A stretch of DNA of 64,000 nt. It comes from Bufo bufo. Taxonomy: Eukaryota > Chordata > Amphibia > Anura > Bufonidae. Shown piece by piece: positions 10,661 through 21,176 of the stretch (its first letter is position 1; every line of letters begins with the position of its first letter). The notes beneath the pieces were generated by a model. That model did not search any database, had not been told where the DNA came from, and was given only the letters and a program-made list of their open reading frames with translations. Both the position numbers and the translations under genes were made by a program. Where the stretch lies: positions 308,888,984 through 308,952,983 of the forward strand of contig NC_053390.1 in assembly GCF_905171765.1 (NCBI RefSeq), written 5' to 3'.

Positions 10661-10915
10661 AGAGGGGAAACTCGAAAAATTGGAATATTGTGCAAAAGTT
10701 TATTTATTTCAGTAAAGCAGCTTAAAATTAGAATTTTGTGAAAAGGTTGAATATTCTAGGCTCAAAGTGTCACACTCTAGTTAGCTAATTAATCCATACT
10801 CCCTGAGCAAAGGGGACCTGAGATTGTGACTTTGGGGTTTTCATAAGCTGTAAGCCATAATCATCCAAATTATAACAAATAAAGGCTTGAAATATCTCGC
10901 TTTGCCAGAAAATTT
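10660..10915. repeat. Tc1/mariner-type MITE fragment
   Basis: 'AAACTCGAAAAATTGGAATATTGTGC' followed by 'AAGTTTATTTATTTCAGTAA', and later 'GGTTTTCATAAGCTGTAAGCCATAATCATC' and 'AATAAAGGCTTGAAATATCTCGCTTTGC', match a short non-autonomous Tc1/mariner element I know from fish and frog genomes. Only one end is clear. Confidence 0.6.
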
Positions 10916-11023
10916 ACCACATAAAGGCTTTCCCCATGTTATCCTCTGGGGTTGAAAAGTGTCAATCCCTGCCCTGTTCTGCTGTATAAATAATGATGTC
11001 TTGTGGCTTTTCTAAAGCAGAAT

Positions 11024-11202
11024 GGGGAAGATTTATCAAAAGTGTTGTAAAGGAAAACTGGCTTGTTTGCCTATAGCAACCAATCAGATTCCGCCTTTCC
11101 ATTTTCAGAGCCCCTTTTAAAAATAAAAGTTGGAATCTCATTGGTTGCTATGGGCAAACAAGCCTGTTTTCCTTTACCCCACTTTCTATAAATCTCCCCC
11201 AC
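11024..11202. mobile_element. MITE 'GGGGAAGATTTATCAAA'
   Basis: The inverted ends are ATGGGGAAGATTTATCAAAAG and CTATAAATCTCCCCCACA. In between lie 'GGAAAACTGGCTTGTTTGCC' and its complement 'GGCAAACAAGCCTGTTTTCC', plus 'CAACCAATCAGATT' and 'AATCTCATTGGTTG'. A clear 180-bp foldback. Confidence 0.75.
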
Positions 11203-11215
11203 ATTTCCATTCATT

Positions 11216-11512
11216 TTAGGCCTCATGCACACAATCGTATTTGCGGCTTGGATGCGGACCCATTCATTTTAATGGGGTCGCAAAAGATGCGAAGAGCACT
11301 CTGTGTGCTGTCCGCATCCGTTGCTCCGTTCCGTGGTCCGCATAAAAAATATAACCTGTCCTATTATTGTCCATTTTACGGACAAGAATAGGCAGCTATA
11401 TTAATGGCTGTCTGCGCCGTTCCACAAATTGCGGAACGGACGCCATCCGTGTTTTGTGGATTCGCAATTTGTGGACCGCAAAACACACAACGGTCGTGGG
11501 CATGAGACCTTA
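11216..11512. mobile_element. MITE, TTA-flanked, GGCCTCATGCACACAA ends
   Basis: TTAGGCCTCATGCACACAATCG at the left, CGGTCGTGGGCATGAGACCTTA at the right. The interior arms pair ('GGACCCATTCATTTTAATGGGG', 'AAAAATATAACCTGTCCTATTATTGTCC'). Confidence 0.75.
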
Positions 11513-11628
11513 ATGGGAGATGAAACTTGCAACAAAATCCCAGCAGCTTGTGCCCCCAATGATTACATGATCGCTAGGACCATGAAGCAGCAGCATTGCC
11601 GTTTCCTGACCTGTATGCACACTGCACA

Positions 11629-11778
11629 TTGGGGGAGATTTATCAAAACTGGTGTAAGGGAAAACTGGCTTATTTGCCCATAGCAACCAATTAGATGTCA
11701 CCTTTTATTTTCCAAAGGAGCTCTGAAAAATGTGAGGTGGAATCTGATTGGTTGCAATAGGTAACTGAGCCAGCCTTG
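11629..11778. mobile_element. MITE 'GGGGGAGATTTATCAAA', second copy
   Basis: Starts TTGGGGGAGATTTATCAAAA and shares the 'GGAAAACTGGCTTATTTGCC' and 'AGCAACCAATTAGAT' blocks with the copy at 11024-11202. The right arm ('GGAATCTGATTGGTTGCAAT') is present but the far terminus is lost. Confidence 0.7.
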
Positions 11779-11994
11779 ACACCATCACACTCACTATCAC
11801 CTATTTTTCTGAGAATTACAATTTCTACTTCCTTGTTTGGTAACAATGCAGGACCTGTGGAGAACAAGTTATTGTGCAGGTTTGTGCAGGACCTGCCTTG
11901 TATTCATTACAACCAAAGACTTTTTTTTACAGCCCAATATATGAAAATTATATTATAGTAAAAGAGTTTTCCACAATTAACATTTATACTCCTG

Positions 11995-12304
11995 TTAAGG
12001 CCTTATGCACACGAACGCATTTTTATTCCGTTTCCATTCCGTTTTTTTGCGGACCGTATACGGAACCATTCATTTCAATGTGTCCGCAAAAAGAACGGAA
12101 AGCACTCCGTGTTCATTCCGTTTCCGTATTTCCGTTTCGCAAGAAAAATATAACATGTCCTATTATTGTCCGCATTACGGACAAGGATAGTACTGTTTTA
12201 TTAGGGACCAGCTGTTCTGTTACTCAAAATACGGAATGCACACGGATGTGATCCGTATTTTTTGCGTACCGCAAAATACATACGGTCGTGTGCAAGAGGC
12301 CTAA
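11995..12304. mobile_element. MITE, GGCCTTATGCACACGAACG ends
   Basis: TTAAGGCCTTATGCACACGAACG at the left and CGGTCGTGTGCAAGAGGCCTAA at the right; same family as 11216-11512 and 6886-7159. Internal 'CCATTCATTTCAATGTGTCCGC' and 'ATAACATGTCCTATTATTGTCCGC' blocks are shared. Confidence 0.75.
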
Positions 12305-12957
12305 GTCAGCAGACTGTGCTCACTGGCTTCCTGCTCCTGTGTTCTGGCAGCTCAGACCTGCCAGTCTTCTTCTTGGCAGTGGGCGCACATGCTCTCCCTC
12401 CAGCTCTTAAAAAGCCAGTGTGTACGCCATAATCTTTCGCAGTCAATGGCTCATCACCCAGGGGTACTTTTAGCACCTTCGTCTGTGAGAAGGTGCCTGA
12501 ACAATAGGTTCTGGTTTACTAGTTCTTGCAAAAGTGTGCTGATTATGTGCATCTGCCTGTGTACTGACTTCTGCCTGTTTCCTGAATTTTTACCTTTCGC
12601 TACCTGACCTGACTTTTGCCTGATCTCTGTTTTGACCCTGAGCTTCCCACCCTGACCTTGGACTGTTTATTAGATTGCACAAACTCTGCCTGCCCTTACT
12701 TAGGCCTGTTCCTGACTATGGTTTGCCTGATCCCTCTGTGTTTCACACCAGTGTCTCTTGACCCCCATGGGTCAGCCGTCACTTGAACAGAGATTATTCC
12801 AAGAGGTAGCAGCATGGTGGTTCCCCTGCAGCGGAATACGGGTTAAAGAGCAGCGAGACTTAAAGAATACCCTTAGGAATAGCCTCAAGCCAAACTTGTT
12901 CAAGTAACACAGTGGATCCACATCTGCTTCACAACACATCTATTATATCACCTACAT
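12305..12957. repeat. Probable dispersed repeat, 'CCTGACTTTTGCCTGATC' region
   Basis: Pyrimidine-rich text such as 'TTTGACCCTGAGCTTCC', 'CTGACCTTGGACTG' and 'GTTCCTGACTATGGTTTGCC' is of the same style as the LTR-like element at 63000-63400. It is probably a decayed LTR-type repeat. No termini were found and no gene is visible. Confidence 0.35.
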
Positions 12958-13655
12958 TCACCCTATAAGACCCACTTTTTCCACCAAAAAAGTGGGGGGG
13001 GGGGGGGGAAGCTCAGTGCATCTGATAAGACAAATACTGAGTTATTCCATTATGGAAGCGCTCATTAGTACAGTAGGACCGGGGAGTGGTCAATACAGCG
13101 CTCCCTGGTCTTCAACTACTGGTGCCAAATGCTGTGCTGTGACCTGTGCACAGCGTAAGGACATAGACACGCTTTGTGATTTCACGCTGTGCAACGTCAG
13201 GTCACAGAACCCTGTCTAATCTGAGGTCTGATTACCATTGGGAACCTGATCTGAGGCCTTATTAGGGGTCTTATTAACATTGGGGGTCTGATCAGAGGTC
13301 TTTTTGGGGGTCTGATTAACATTGGGGGGTCTGATTCGAGATCTGATGAAAGATACTTTCTTTTCCTACTGCCTCTTATGAGCAAGAAATTACAAAAACA
13401 CAAAACACAATGCAAAAGCACTCTGCAAACATATACCAAAATATATGAAATGCTGTGGCTAGGTTATCTCTTTTGGACAGGAACTTACACTAAATGTTAC
13501 CTCTTTTGGTGGCAACTGACCTCCATTAAATTCAAGGAATGCAGGTTCCACAACATTGTGGGTCTGATGAAAAATATTTATTCTCTTATTTTCCTCCTCT
13601 AAAGCCTAGGTCCATCTTATGGGCAGGTGCATCTTATAGGGTGAAAAATACGGTA
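12958..13655. mobile_element. DNA element with CCCTATAAGA / TCTTATAGGG ends
   Basis: Left 'TTCACCCTATAAGACCCACTTTTTCC', right 'GGTGCATCTTATAGGGTGAAAAATACGGTA' form the inverted ends of a widespread vertebrate DNA repeat (often written ACCGTATTTTTCGCCCTATAAGACGC). It holds a poly-G run (12995-13008) and short repeated 'GGGGGTCTGATTAACATTG' units at 13220-13340. No transposase was seen. Confidence 0.6.
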
Positions 13656-13907
13656 CTTATCAGGAGTACTATTCTAGATATTGTTGGGGTCCTTGTGGGG
13701 GCCCCCAGTGATTAGACATTTATTGCTAATCCTTTATAAGGTAGGTGATAAATGCTGATAGTGAGAAAACCTCTCATGATGGCAAGATGGATAAAAATAC
13801 TGTAAAGTTATACTGCCCTATATACAAGTGACTCAGGAGACATATATGGCTCGCGACCCCCCAGCTGTGTGGCTTGCCATCGAAGTCTTGTGTTATGAAC
13901 ATATGTA
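13656..13907. other. No recognised feature
   Basis: Short spacer before the next hAT element. Confidence 0.4.
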
Positions 13908-14332
13908 TTAACAATCAGGGCCGGCGCCACCCATAAGCAGAGAAGCCCACTGCGTAGAGCGCACTCTTGCTGGGTGTGTCGGCGCTCTGGAGTCTGGCCG
14001 CCAGTGGCGCTGCGAGGTGGGTGTGTCGGGTGCGGGCCGCACCGGGTGACACTAGTCTGATGGGGTGTCACCCGCCGGACCCAAGTTCCCAACACCACTA
14101 GCACCTGTCACCTTGTACTTGTGTCGCTGATCTGATCCTGTATTTGCTGGCCAAGCGGGCATGAGTTCAGTCACTTCAGCGTGCAATCCCGCGAGACCCG
14201 TGACCTCCCGAGGAGGGTCTCATGGGATGACGCGCCGCAGGACGGGATTGCGCGCCGAAGACACTGAACTTAACTGAACTAATGCTCGTGCAGCCGGCAA
14301 GTACAGACTGTACAGGATCAGCAACACAAGTA

Positions 14333-14934
14333 TGGGGGGGGGGGGGGGGGGGCAAATTACATAATGGAGGGCAGTCTGGGGCAAAATAAATTTTTGAGGG
14401 GGCAAATTACTTAGTGGGGGGCAAATTACATAATGTACATAATGGAGGGCAGTGTGGGGGCAAAATTACTTAGTGTGGGGGCAAATTACATAATGGAGGG
14501 CAGTGTGGGGGCAAACAAAATAATATGGGGCAATGTGGGGGCAAATTACTTAATGTGGGGGGTAAACCACATAATGTGGGCCAGTGTGGGGGGCAAATTG
14601 CATAATGTGAGGCAGTGTGGGGGGCAAATTTCGTAATGTGGGGCAGTGTGGGGGCAAATTTCGTAATGTGGGGCAGTGTGGGGGCAAATTACTTAATATG
14701 GGGCAGTGTGGGGGCAAATTACATAATGTGAGGCAGTGTTGGGGGCAAATTACATAATGTGAGGCAGTGTGGGGGGGGCAAATTACATAATGTGAGGCAG
14801 TGTGGGGGGGGCAAATTACATAATGTGAGGCAGTGTGGGGGGGCAAATTACATAATGTGAGGCAGTGTGGGGGGCAAATTACATAATGTGAGGCAGTGTG
14901 GGTGGAAAATTACATAATGTGAGGCAGTGTGGGG
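14333..14934. repeat. Tandem repeat, unit about 33-36 bp, left part
   Basis: About 17 copies of a unit like GCAAATTACATAATGTGAGGCAG followed by TGTGGGGG. Early copies vary, and the last seven (from about 14680) are nearly identical, which suggests recent expansion at that end. A pure run of about 20 G starts the block. The same unit resumes at 17759 after the inserted hAT element. Confidence 0.9.
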
Positions 14935-14999
14935 GGCAAATTCAGGGCCGGATTAACGTAGGGGCTGATGAAGCTGCAGCTCAAGGCCCCTACCATAAA

Positions 15000-16060
15000 A
15001 TAGGCCCATCCGCCAGCCAAAAGGCCGTCGGGAGCGGCCCGCGCTAAAAGTCCTCTGTTGTACACAGCGCAGCGTCACATAGCGCACAGACAATGCAGAG
15101 ACGCTCACCTCACGCTGGCAGCAGGGAGCCTGAGGGAGGGACTCGGGAGGAGCGTAATATGATCCTAGAGTGGAAGCTGCTTCTGCCAGCCCCTCCCCTC
15201 CCCGCCCACCAACCAATCAGAGCTGAGGCAAGGCAAGCACTAGCAGCTCTGAGTCGTCTGAGTAGTGCAGGGAGTCTAAGAATAGAAATGAATCGAATGA
15301 GTCTCAGGTTAAAAGAATCTAAAGATCCAATTAGTTAGAGACTCATTCCATTCTTTGAGTTAAAAGAGCCGGGAGTCAGAGTCTAGAACAGGTTACACTG
15401 AGGCTCTCAGCTGCTTTTGTTGCAGCAGTGATAAGATTAAGGGACAGGAGCAGAGAGATAAGAGAAGTGACAGATGACACAGAGTTTAGATTACAGGTTA
15501 AATTAACCCTTTAGGATCAAATTGGCTTCTCAGGAGATATATATGTTAAAGGCATCTCGTTCAGTAGCTATATAACTAAGGGTGGGTTCACATCTCCTTT
15601 ATGGATTCCGTTAAGTGGGGACTATTTTATTATCAGCCAGTGACTGTGTTACTGTAATACTGTTATCAATTCAGCACATAGTTTTCCCTGTGCGTGCATT
15701 CACATTTCACTTCACTTGGTTCGTTGTACTACTGTCAGTGTCAGACTGTTGTCACTGTGGGTAACAATGCACAGCAGACAACAATGCACACCACAGTGAC
15801 AGCTCCTGAGTCCTCCTGTCCGGCGTCAGCCTCAGCTTCACTATCACTATAATCAATCACTCTTCCTGATCCTGACTCACTCATTAGAGAGCTGGAGAGC
15901 CGACTGAGTCAGCAGCAGCAAGTGAATCGGATGGATAGCATCTGCGCATGCGCACCGGCACCTAGAGTCTTCGGTTCACTTGCGAGTCAGCTCAGCAGTC
16001 AGTGACTCAGCAAGTGAACCGAAGATCGGATTCATCTGAAAGATCCGAACTTCCCATCAC
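15000..16060. other. hAT interior without recognised gene
   Basis: Short plus- and minus-strand frames here carry no known motif. The segment 15240-15500 has repeated 'GAGTC/GACTC' words but no array. 15880-16050 contains inverted 'AAGTGAATCGGATGGAT' and 'GAAGATCGGATTCATC' words. Confidence 0.4.
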
Positions 16061-16062
16061 TA

Positions 16063-16182
16063 CTGAGGTCATATCCGGCTGGCCGGCATTACGCCGGATA
16101 TACGTCACAGGATATCCGGCGGCAGGACGTCAGAGCAGCTGGTGCGGTTCCTGTAATGCCGGCCCGCCGGATATGACCTCAG
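16063..16182. repeat. Palindrome, CCGGATATGACCTCA arms
   Basis: TGAGGTCATATCCGGCTGGC at the left is answered by GCCGGATATGACCTCAGTG at the right, with inner pairing of 'CCGGCATTACGCCGG' and 'CCTGTAATGCCGGC'. Confidence 0.75.
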
Positions 16183-16360
16183 TGCGCCCGCGGTTATCCC
16201 TCCTGCACGCTGCGCTGTGTACAACCTGCTCAGCAGTTTCGACCAGCACACGGCCCACAGCGCTCAGCCACACCAGCCCGCGAGACAGCAGGAGCTTCTG
16301 GAGCAGGTATCAGATAAACTCATCCAGTTGGAAGGGAGGGCAATCATAGTGCTGTTATGA

Positions 16361-16500
16361 TTTATGGACACAGCTCTCAGCATGCTTAGCCAGCCTTCTA
16401 TCTGGCTGTTTCTGAGCCTGTGGACTGTGACTCTCAAGAAGCACAGCCGGATAGAAGGCTGGCTAAGCATGCTGAGAGCTGTGTCCATAAATCATAACAG
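16361..16500. repeat. Palindrome, GGACACAGCTCTCAGCATGC arms
   Basis: TTTATGGACACAGCTCTCAG with its complement CTGAGAGCTGTGTCCATAAA about 120 bp on. The same arms return at 16525-16545 and, as a second palindrome, at 17332-17410. The foldback 16596-17315 therefore sits between two copies of this palindrome. Confidence 0.85.
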
Positions 16501-16595
16501 CACTATGAAAATTACTGACTGGCTAAGCATGCTGAGAGCTCAGTCTAAATAACATAACACATAAAGAAATTACTGTTTCTAGCTGCTAGTCCACA

Positions 16596-17315
16596 GGATT
16601 CTGTCACCAGGTTTGACCCCTGTCAGCTAAATATATGCTGATGTTCAGGGCATCTTCACGATTCCTAATGTGGGCTTATAAATGTCATCTGTGGGCTTAT
16701 TTAGCTAAAAAACAGCTATTACTAACCTGTCAGTCAAACAAATAAGGTGCCCAAGGGTATGTTAATGGTTGCAAGGTGCCGACCGCACCCGCCGCCGTTC
16801 ATGCCCAGCGCCGCCTTTCCGGACTTCTGCACCGCCTCCTAATCCTCTGTGCCGCCTCTCGCTCTCCCTCCCTCCCCCCTCCTTCTGCTGTAAGATCTTG
16901 CGCTTGCGCACAGGGCTCTGCCTAATGCGCCCGTGCGGACTTCTCCATTTGGCTTCTTACAGCGAAGTGCGCATGTGCCGGCACTTCGCTCAACCCCTGT
17001 ATGCGCGATATCTTACAGCAGGAGGAGGGGGGAGGGAGGGAGAGCGAGAGGCCACAGAGGATTAGGAGGCGGCGCAGAAGTCTGGAAAGGCGGCGCTGGG
17101 CACGAACGGCGGCGGGTGCGGCGGGCACCTTGCACCCATTAACATCCCCTTGGGCACCTTATTTTTTTGACTGACAGGTTAGTAAAAGCTGTTTTTTTAG
17201 CTAAATAAGCCCACAGATGACATTTATAAGCCCACATTAGGAATCGTGAAGACGCCCTGAACATCAGCATATTTGTAGCTGACAGGGGTGAAACCTGGTG
17301 ACAGAATCCCTTTAA
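16596..17315. mobile_element. T2/Kolobok-like foldback
   Basis: The left arm 'GGATTCTGTCACCAGGTTTGAC' and the right arm 'GGTGAAACCTGGTGACAGAATCCCTTTAA' pair, as do 'GCTGATGTTCAGGGCATCTTC' and 'GAAGACGCCCTGAACATCAGC' further in. The pairing continues to about 16950. The right end has the TTAA-type terminus. The left one has lost its TTAAA. Confidence 0.75.
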
Positions 17316-17766
17316 TGTGTTATGTTATTTAGACACAGCTCTCAGCATGCTTAGCCAGCCTTCTATCTGACTGGCTAAGCATGCTGAGTGCTGTGTCCAT
17401 AAATCATAACACAGCTCTATGAAAATTACTGTTTCTAGCTGCTGTTGTCCACAGTCCACAGCAGCTAGAAAACAGTAATCTTCATAGTAATGTTAAATGA
17501 TCACTATAGTGTCAGGAAAACAAAGCGGTTTTCCTGACACTATAGTGCCCTGAGGGTGCCCCCACCCTCAGGGTCCCCCTCCCGTGGTCCCCCTCCATGT
17601 TGCCAAGATAGACGCCAAATGAAGGGGTAGTTGCAGGAACAAAATACTTTAATGGTATCGATAAAATATATATGTAATTATGACACTGAGTGCAGTTCCA
17701 TAAAAAGGCCCAGCAAAATCCTCAGCACCAGGCCCATGATGCTCTTAATCTGGCCCTGGGCAAATT

Positions 17767-17830
17767 ACATAATGTGAGGCAGTGTTGGGGGCAAATTACT
17801 TAATGTGGGGCAGTGTAGGGGGCAGTATTA
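17767..17830. repeat. Tandem repeat, right remnant
   Basis: Two more units of the 14333-14934 array, 'ACATAATGTGAGGCAGTG' and 'ACTTAATGTGGGGCAGTG', separated from it by the inner hAT insertion. Confidence 0.85.
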
Positions 17831-18861
17831 CTAATGAGGGCATTCTAGAAGGGAATTACTACTATTGGTGGGACAAGGAGGAGCACTATTCCTAGGGGGC
17901 ACTATTATTTCTTCAGGATAGTATTTGTGGTATTGGGGCCGAGGCACAGTGAGCAGCAGGATAACACTGTGGGGACTGCAGGTTGGTGGATGATGATAGA
18001 AAAGTAAGGACACTAAGATGTCTGTGTGTCACACTCTGCAGAGACGAGGCGGCTGAGAGAAGTGTCCGGACCGAATGGAGATGATGACAGAGAAGATCTA
18101 CATTGGAGGAGACGTCACCTGGAGGCCCTGGATGTGAGAGGTATGTGCTGCTGTATATGTGCAATGCTGCTATTTTATGTTTTGCATATGAGAAAATGTT
18201 TACAATTAAAATGTTTTAATTAAATGTTCTATTTTACTATTTTTATTATTTGGTTGAAATGCTGATTGGGGGAGGGGGGATTGTAATGGGACTGCTGTAG
18301 AATATCTAAAATTAGCTGGTCAAGTAAAATGTTGCATGCAACAATCATTAGGTGGCCGACAAAAAAGGGGCGGGTCAAAGGGCGTGGTCAATGGGCGGCA
18401 AAATTTGCTTTTGCCTAGGGTGGCAAAACTCCTTGCACCAGCCCTGTTGACAATTGATGGTGTTGCAGACCTATCCTAGATTTACCACCAAACAGTGAAA
18501 ACTTGGATGTATAATACTAATGTTAAATTTCACACTGAAATATTTATCAACAAATCTTTGCAATTTCATGTTTTTTGTTTCTCAAATTTTTTCTTCTCTA
18601 TTTTTGAATTACCTGTTGCTCTCGACCATCACTGAAAGATGAATATGGCACACAACATACAAAATGTTGGTGACCTCTGCTGTAAAGTATAGTACAGGTC
18701 AATAATATACTGTAGTTGGAATGGAAGACCCCTGCACCCTCTAGTGGTCGGTAGTGGAACTCCTTTTTTTGGATAAGTCTATGAAATAATGTACTGTATG
18801 TGATTACATTAGCATTTCTATTAGTTTTGCCTATCTTTAGGCAACCATGAAGAGCTATGTT
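17831..18861. other. End of outer hAT element and spacer
   Basis: To 18446 this is the remainder of the outer hAT element, including 'GGCGGCAAAATTTGCTTTTGCC'. 18455-18861 is AT-rich with no recognised feature. Confidence 0.45.
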
Positions 18862-18899
18862 CAGGGCCTGCTCCAGGTTCATGTGGGCCCTTGGGCGAT

Positions 18900-19282
18900 A
18901 AAGCAAAAATGCTTTTGTTACTGATAATACAACCATCTTTATCCATTATGAACGGATCCGGTTGTATTATCTTTAACATAGCCAAGACGGATCCGTCATG
19001 AACTCCATTGAAAGTCAATGGGGGACAGATCCGTTTTCTATTGTCAGATTGTGCCAGAGAAAACTGATCCGTCCCCATTGACTTGCATTGGGGGTCTTGC
19101 TTCGCATCCCAGGACAGAAAGAAAACCGCAGCATGCTGCGGTTTTCACTCCGGTCTGGAAATGCAACTGAAAGGAACAAAATGCATTTTGGGGACAAAAT
19201 GGAAGCAGTTTTTTTCCGGCATTGAGCCCCAATGACGGAACTCAATACCGGAAAACTTTAATGCTAGTGTGAAAGTACCCTT
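18900..19282. mobile_element. MITE of the 'GTGTGAAAGTACCCTTA' family, left end lost
   Basis: Shares 'TATGAACGGATCC...TTGTATTATC', 'GACGGATCCGTCATGAACTC' and 'AGTCAATGGGGGACAGATCC' with the full copy at 22462-22939. Its right end is 'GCTAGTGTGAAAGTACCCTTA'. Confidence 0.7.
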
Positions 19283-19384
19283 ATATATGGTGCCAAATAC
19301 AATAGACAGAACACGCTACAGAGTGGATATATATGAATCAATCCTTATGTCTGCCTCTCATTACTGATTACCACAAGACTGTAC

Positions 19385-20215
19385 TGGTAGAGAGTATGGC
19401 AGAGAACTATAAGGCTCAGCATGTCCAACCTGTGTCATTACTGATTACCAAAGAACAGTACTAGGAGGGAGCATAAGAGCAGAGAACTATAAGGCACAGC
19501 ATGTCCAGTCTGTCATTACTGATTACCAGAGGACAGTAATGGGAAGGCGTATAAGTGCAGAGAACTATAAGGCTCAGCATGTCCAGGCTGTCATTATTGA
19601 TTACCAGAGGACAGTACTAGGAGGGAGCATAAGAGCAGAGAACTACAAAGCTCAGCATGTCCAGTCTGTCATTACTGATTACCAGAGGACAGTACTGGGA
19701 AGGCGTATAAGGGCAGAGAACTAGAAGGCTCAGCATGCCCAGCCTGTCATTACTGATTACCACAGGACAGTACTAGGAGGGAGCATAAGAGCAGAGAACT
19801 ATAAGGCTCATCTCAGTACTGATGGATAGTATAGCAGAGATACTATCCACCAGTACTGTCCTCTGGTAATCAATAATGACAGCCTGGACATTTTGAGCCT
19901 TGTAGTTCTCTGCCCTTATACGCCTTCCCAGTACTGTCCTCTGGTAATCAGTAATGACAGCCTGGACATGCTGAGCCTTGTAGTTCTCTGCCCTTATACG
20001 CCTTCCCAGTACTGTCCTCTAGTAATCAATAATGACAGCCTGGACATTTTGAGCCTTGTAGTTCTCTGCCCTTATACGCCTTCCCAGTACTGTCCTCTGG
20101 TAATCAGTAATGACAGGCTGGACATGCTGAGCCTTGTAGTTCTCTGAGAGAACTACAAGGCTCAGCATGTCCAGCCTCAGCAGCCTGTCATTATTGATTA
20201 CCAGCAATAGCATGT
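19385..20215. repeat. 79-bp tandem repeats in head-on orientation
   Basis: From 19385 to about 19850 there are about six copies of a unit that reads 'GCAGAGAACTATAAGGCTC', 'AGCATGTCCAG', 'CTGTCATTACTGATTACC' and 'GAGGACAGTACTAGGAGGG'. From about 19850 to 20147 the same unit appears about four times on the other strand ('CCAGTACTGTCCTCTGGTAATCA'). It flips again at 20148. Two 79-bp variants seem to alternate (CTAGGAGGGAGC and TGGGAAGGCGTA), so the higher-order period may be about 158 bp. Confidence 0.85.
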
Positions 20216-20772
20216 CAGTGCAACTAAGGCTCATTCAAAGGGAGAACTACAAGTCTGTGTCTGAAACCAGTTACACACCACTTCCTTCCCTCACAGGCCA
20301 GCTCCATGTCAAACACTGCGAAGCCCCGCCCCCTCATGTAACCGTTCACCTGATCATAATAAAACTGCTGGTTTCTTCGGCTCCTATGCTGTCCTTTGCT
20401 GAAAAGCTCCGCCCCAGCTGTGATCCGTCCTCCTCCTCAGTATGTAATCTGTCTGTGCATGTGAATTACTGCTGATCCCACTGTACTCACGCACAGACGC
20501 TCCGCAGCCCTGGAGATCTTGTGCAGTGACATCATGCGCAGGCAGCGCAGTAGCAGTATGTCTCCGCCCGGTGATGTTTAAAGGGACCGCGGCCACCACA
20601 ATTTTGAAGTCAGGAAACAAGTGGGCCCCCTAAGAAGCAGTGGGCCCTGGCACTTGCCCGGGTGTGCCGGGTGCTGACGCCAGCCCTGGCTATGTTGTAA
20701 CAATTTTTGACCCTCAGAACATGTTCAGTAAACAGTTGCAGCAACTTTTAGCTCGACTTTCAATGGCTTTTG

Positions 20773-21176
20773 TTAAAAGGGTTGTCTCATCTCAGGCAAT
20801 GGGGGCATATCGCTAGGATATGCACCTATATCGGGAACAAAGCCCCGCAAGGTGGTGGCTGGAGGACTCCGGTCCGGCCACCACCAAGCGCACTCCCCAT
20901 AAAAGTGAATGGGAGCGCACCGCTTATGACCGGCCACCGCTCCCATTCATTTCTATGGGCCCGATGGAAATAGCCGAGCCAGTGCTCAGCTATTTTCGGC
21001 GGCCTCATAGAAAATGAACGGAGGGAGGCTTCGTATGCGCAGTGTGCCCTCCAGCACTTTCGGGACTCCGTTCTCGATATAGGTGCAGGTCCCAGAGGTG
21101 GACCGGCACCTATAAAACAATGAGGGCATACCCTAGCGATATGCCCCCATTGTCTGTGATGAGACAACCCCTTTAA
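20773..21176. mobile_element. T2/Kolobok-like MITE
   Basis: TTAAAAGGGTTGTCTCATCTC at the left and GATGAGACAACCCCTTTAA at the right, with TTAA at both ends. 'GGGGGCATATCGCTAGG' and 'CCTAGCGATATGCCCCC' pair inside. Confidence 0.8.

Larger units (their letters stand above)
14943..17758. mobile_element. hAT-type element, inner copy
   Basis: Starts CAGGGCCGGATTAACGTAGG and ends GCTCTTAATCTGGCCCTG, with a perfect 8-bp duplication GGCAAATT (14935-14942 and 17759-17766) taken from the tandem unit it landed in. The terminal text 'GGCCCTACCATAAAATAGGCCC / CCAGGCCCATGATGC' and the lack of a transposase mark it as non-autonomous. It contains a T2-like foldback at 16596-17315 and other palindromes. Confidence 0.9.
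13916..18446. mobile_element. hAT-type element, outer copy
   Basis: Starts CAGGGCCGGCGCCACCC and ends CCTTGCACCAGCCCTG. The flanks are TTAACAAT (13908-13915) and TTGACAAT (18447-18454), an 8-bp duplication with one difference. Its interior carries a tandem array into which a second hAT element (14943-17758) has inserted. No transposase was seen. Confidence 0.85.
18862..20688. mobile_element. hAT-type element carrying inverted tandem arrays
   Basis: Starts CAGGGCCTGCTCCAGG and ends GACGCCAGCCCTG, with the perfect 8-bp duplication GCTATGTT at 18854-18861 and 20689-20696. Near the ends are 'GTGGGCCCTTGGG' and its partner 'GTGGGCCCTGGCAC'. It contains a truncated MITE (about 18900-19282) and the 79-bp arrays at 19385-20215. 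No transposase was seen. Confidence 0.9.

Noticed and set aside
14333..14934. CRISPR-like or coding array on the minus strand ('HYVICPPHTAS')
   Set aside because: A plain tandem repeat with a 34-bp unit and no spacers; the peptide repeat is a translation artefact.
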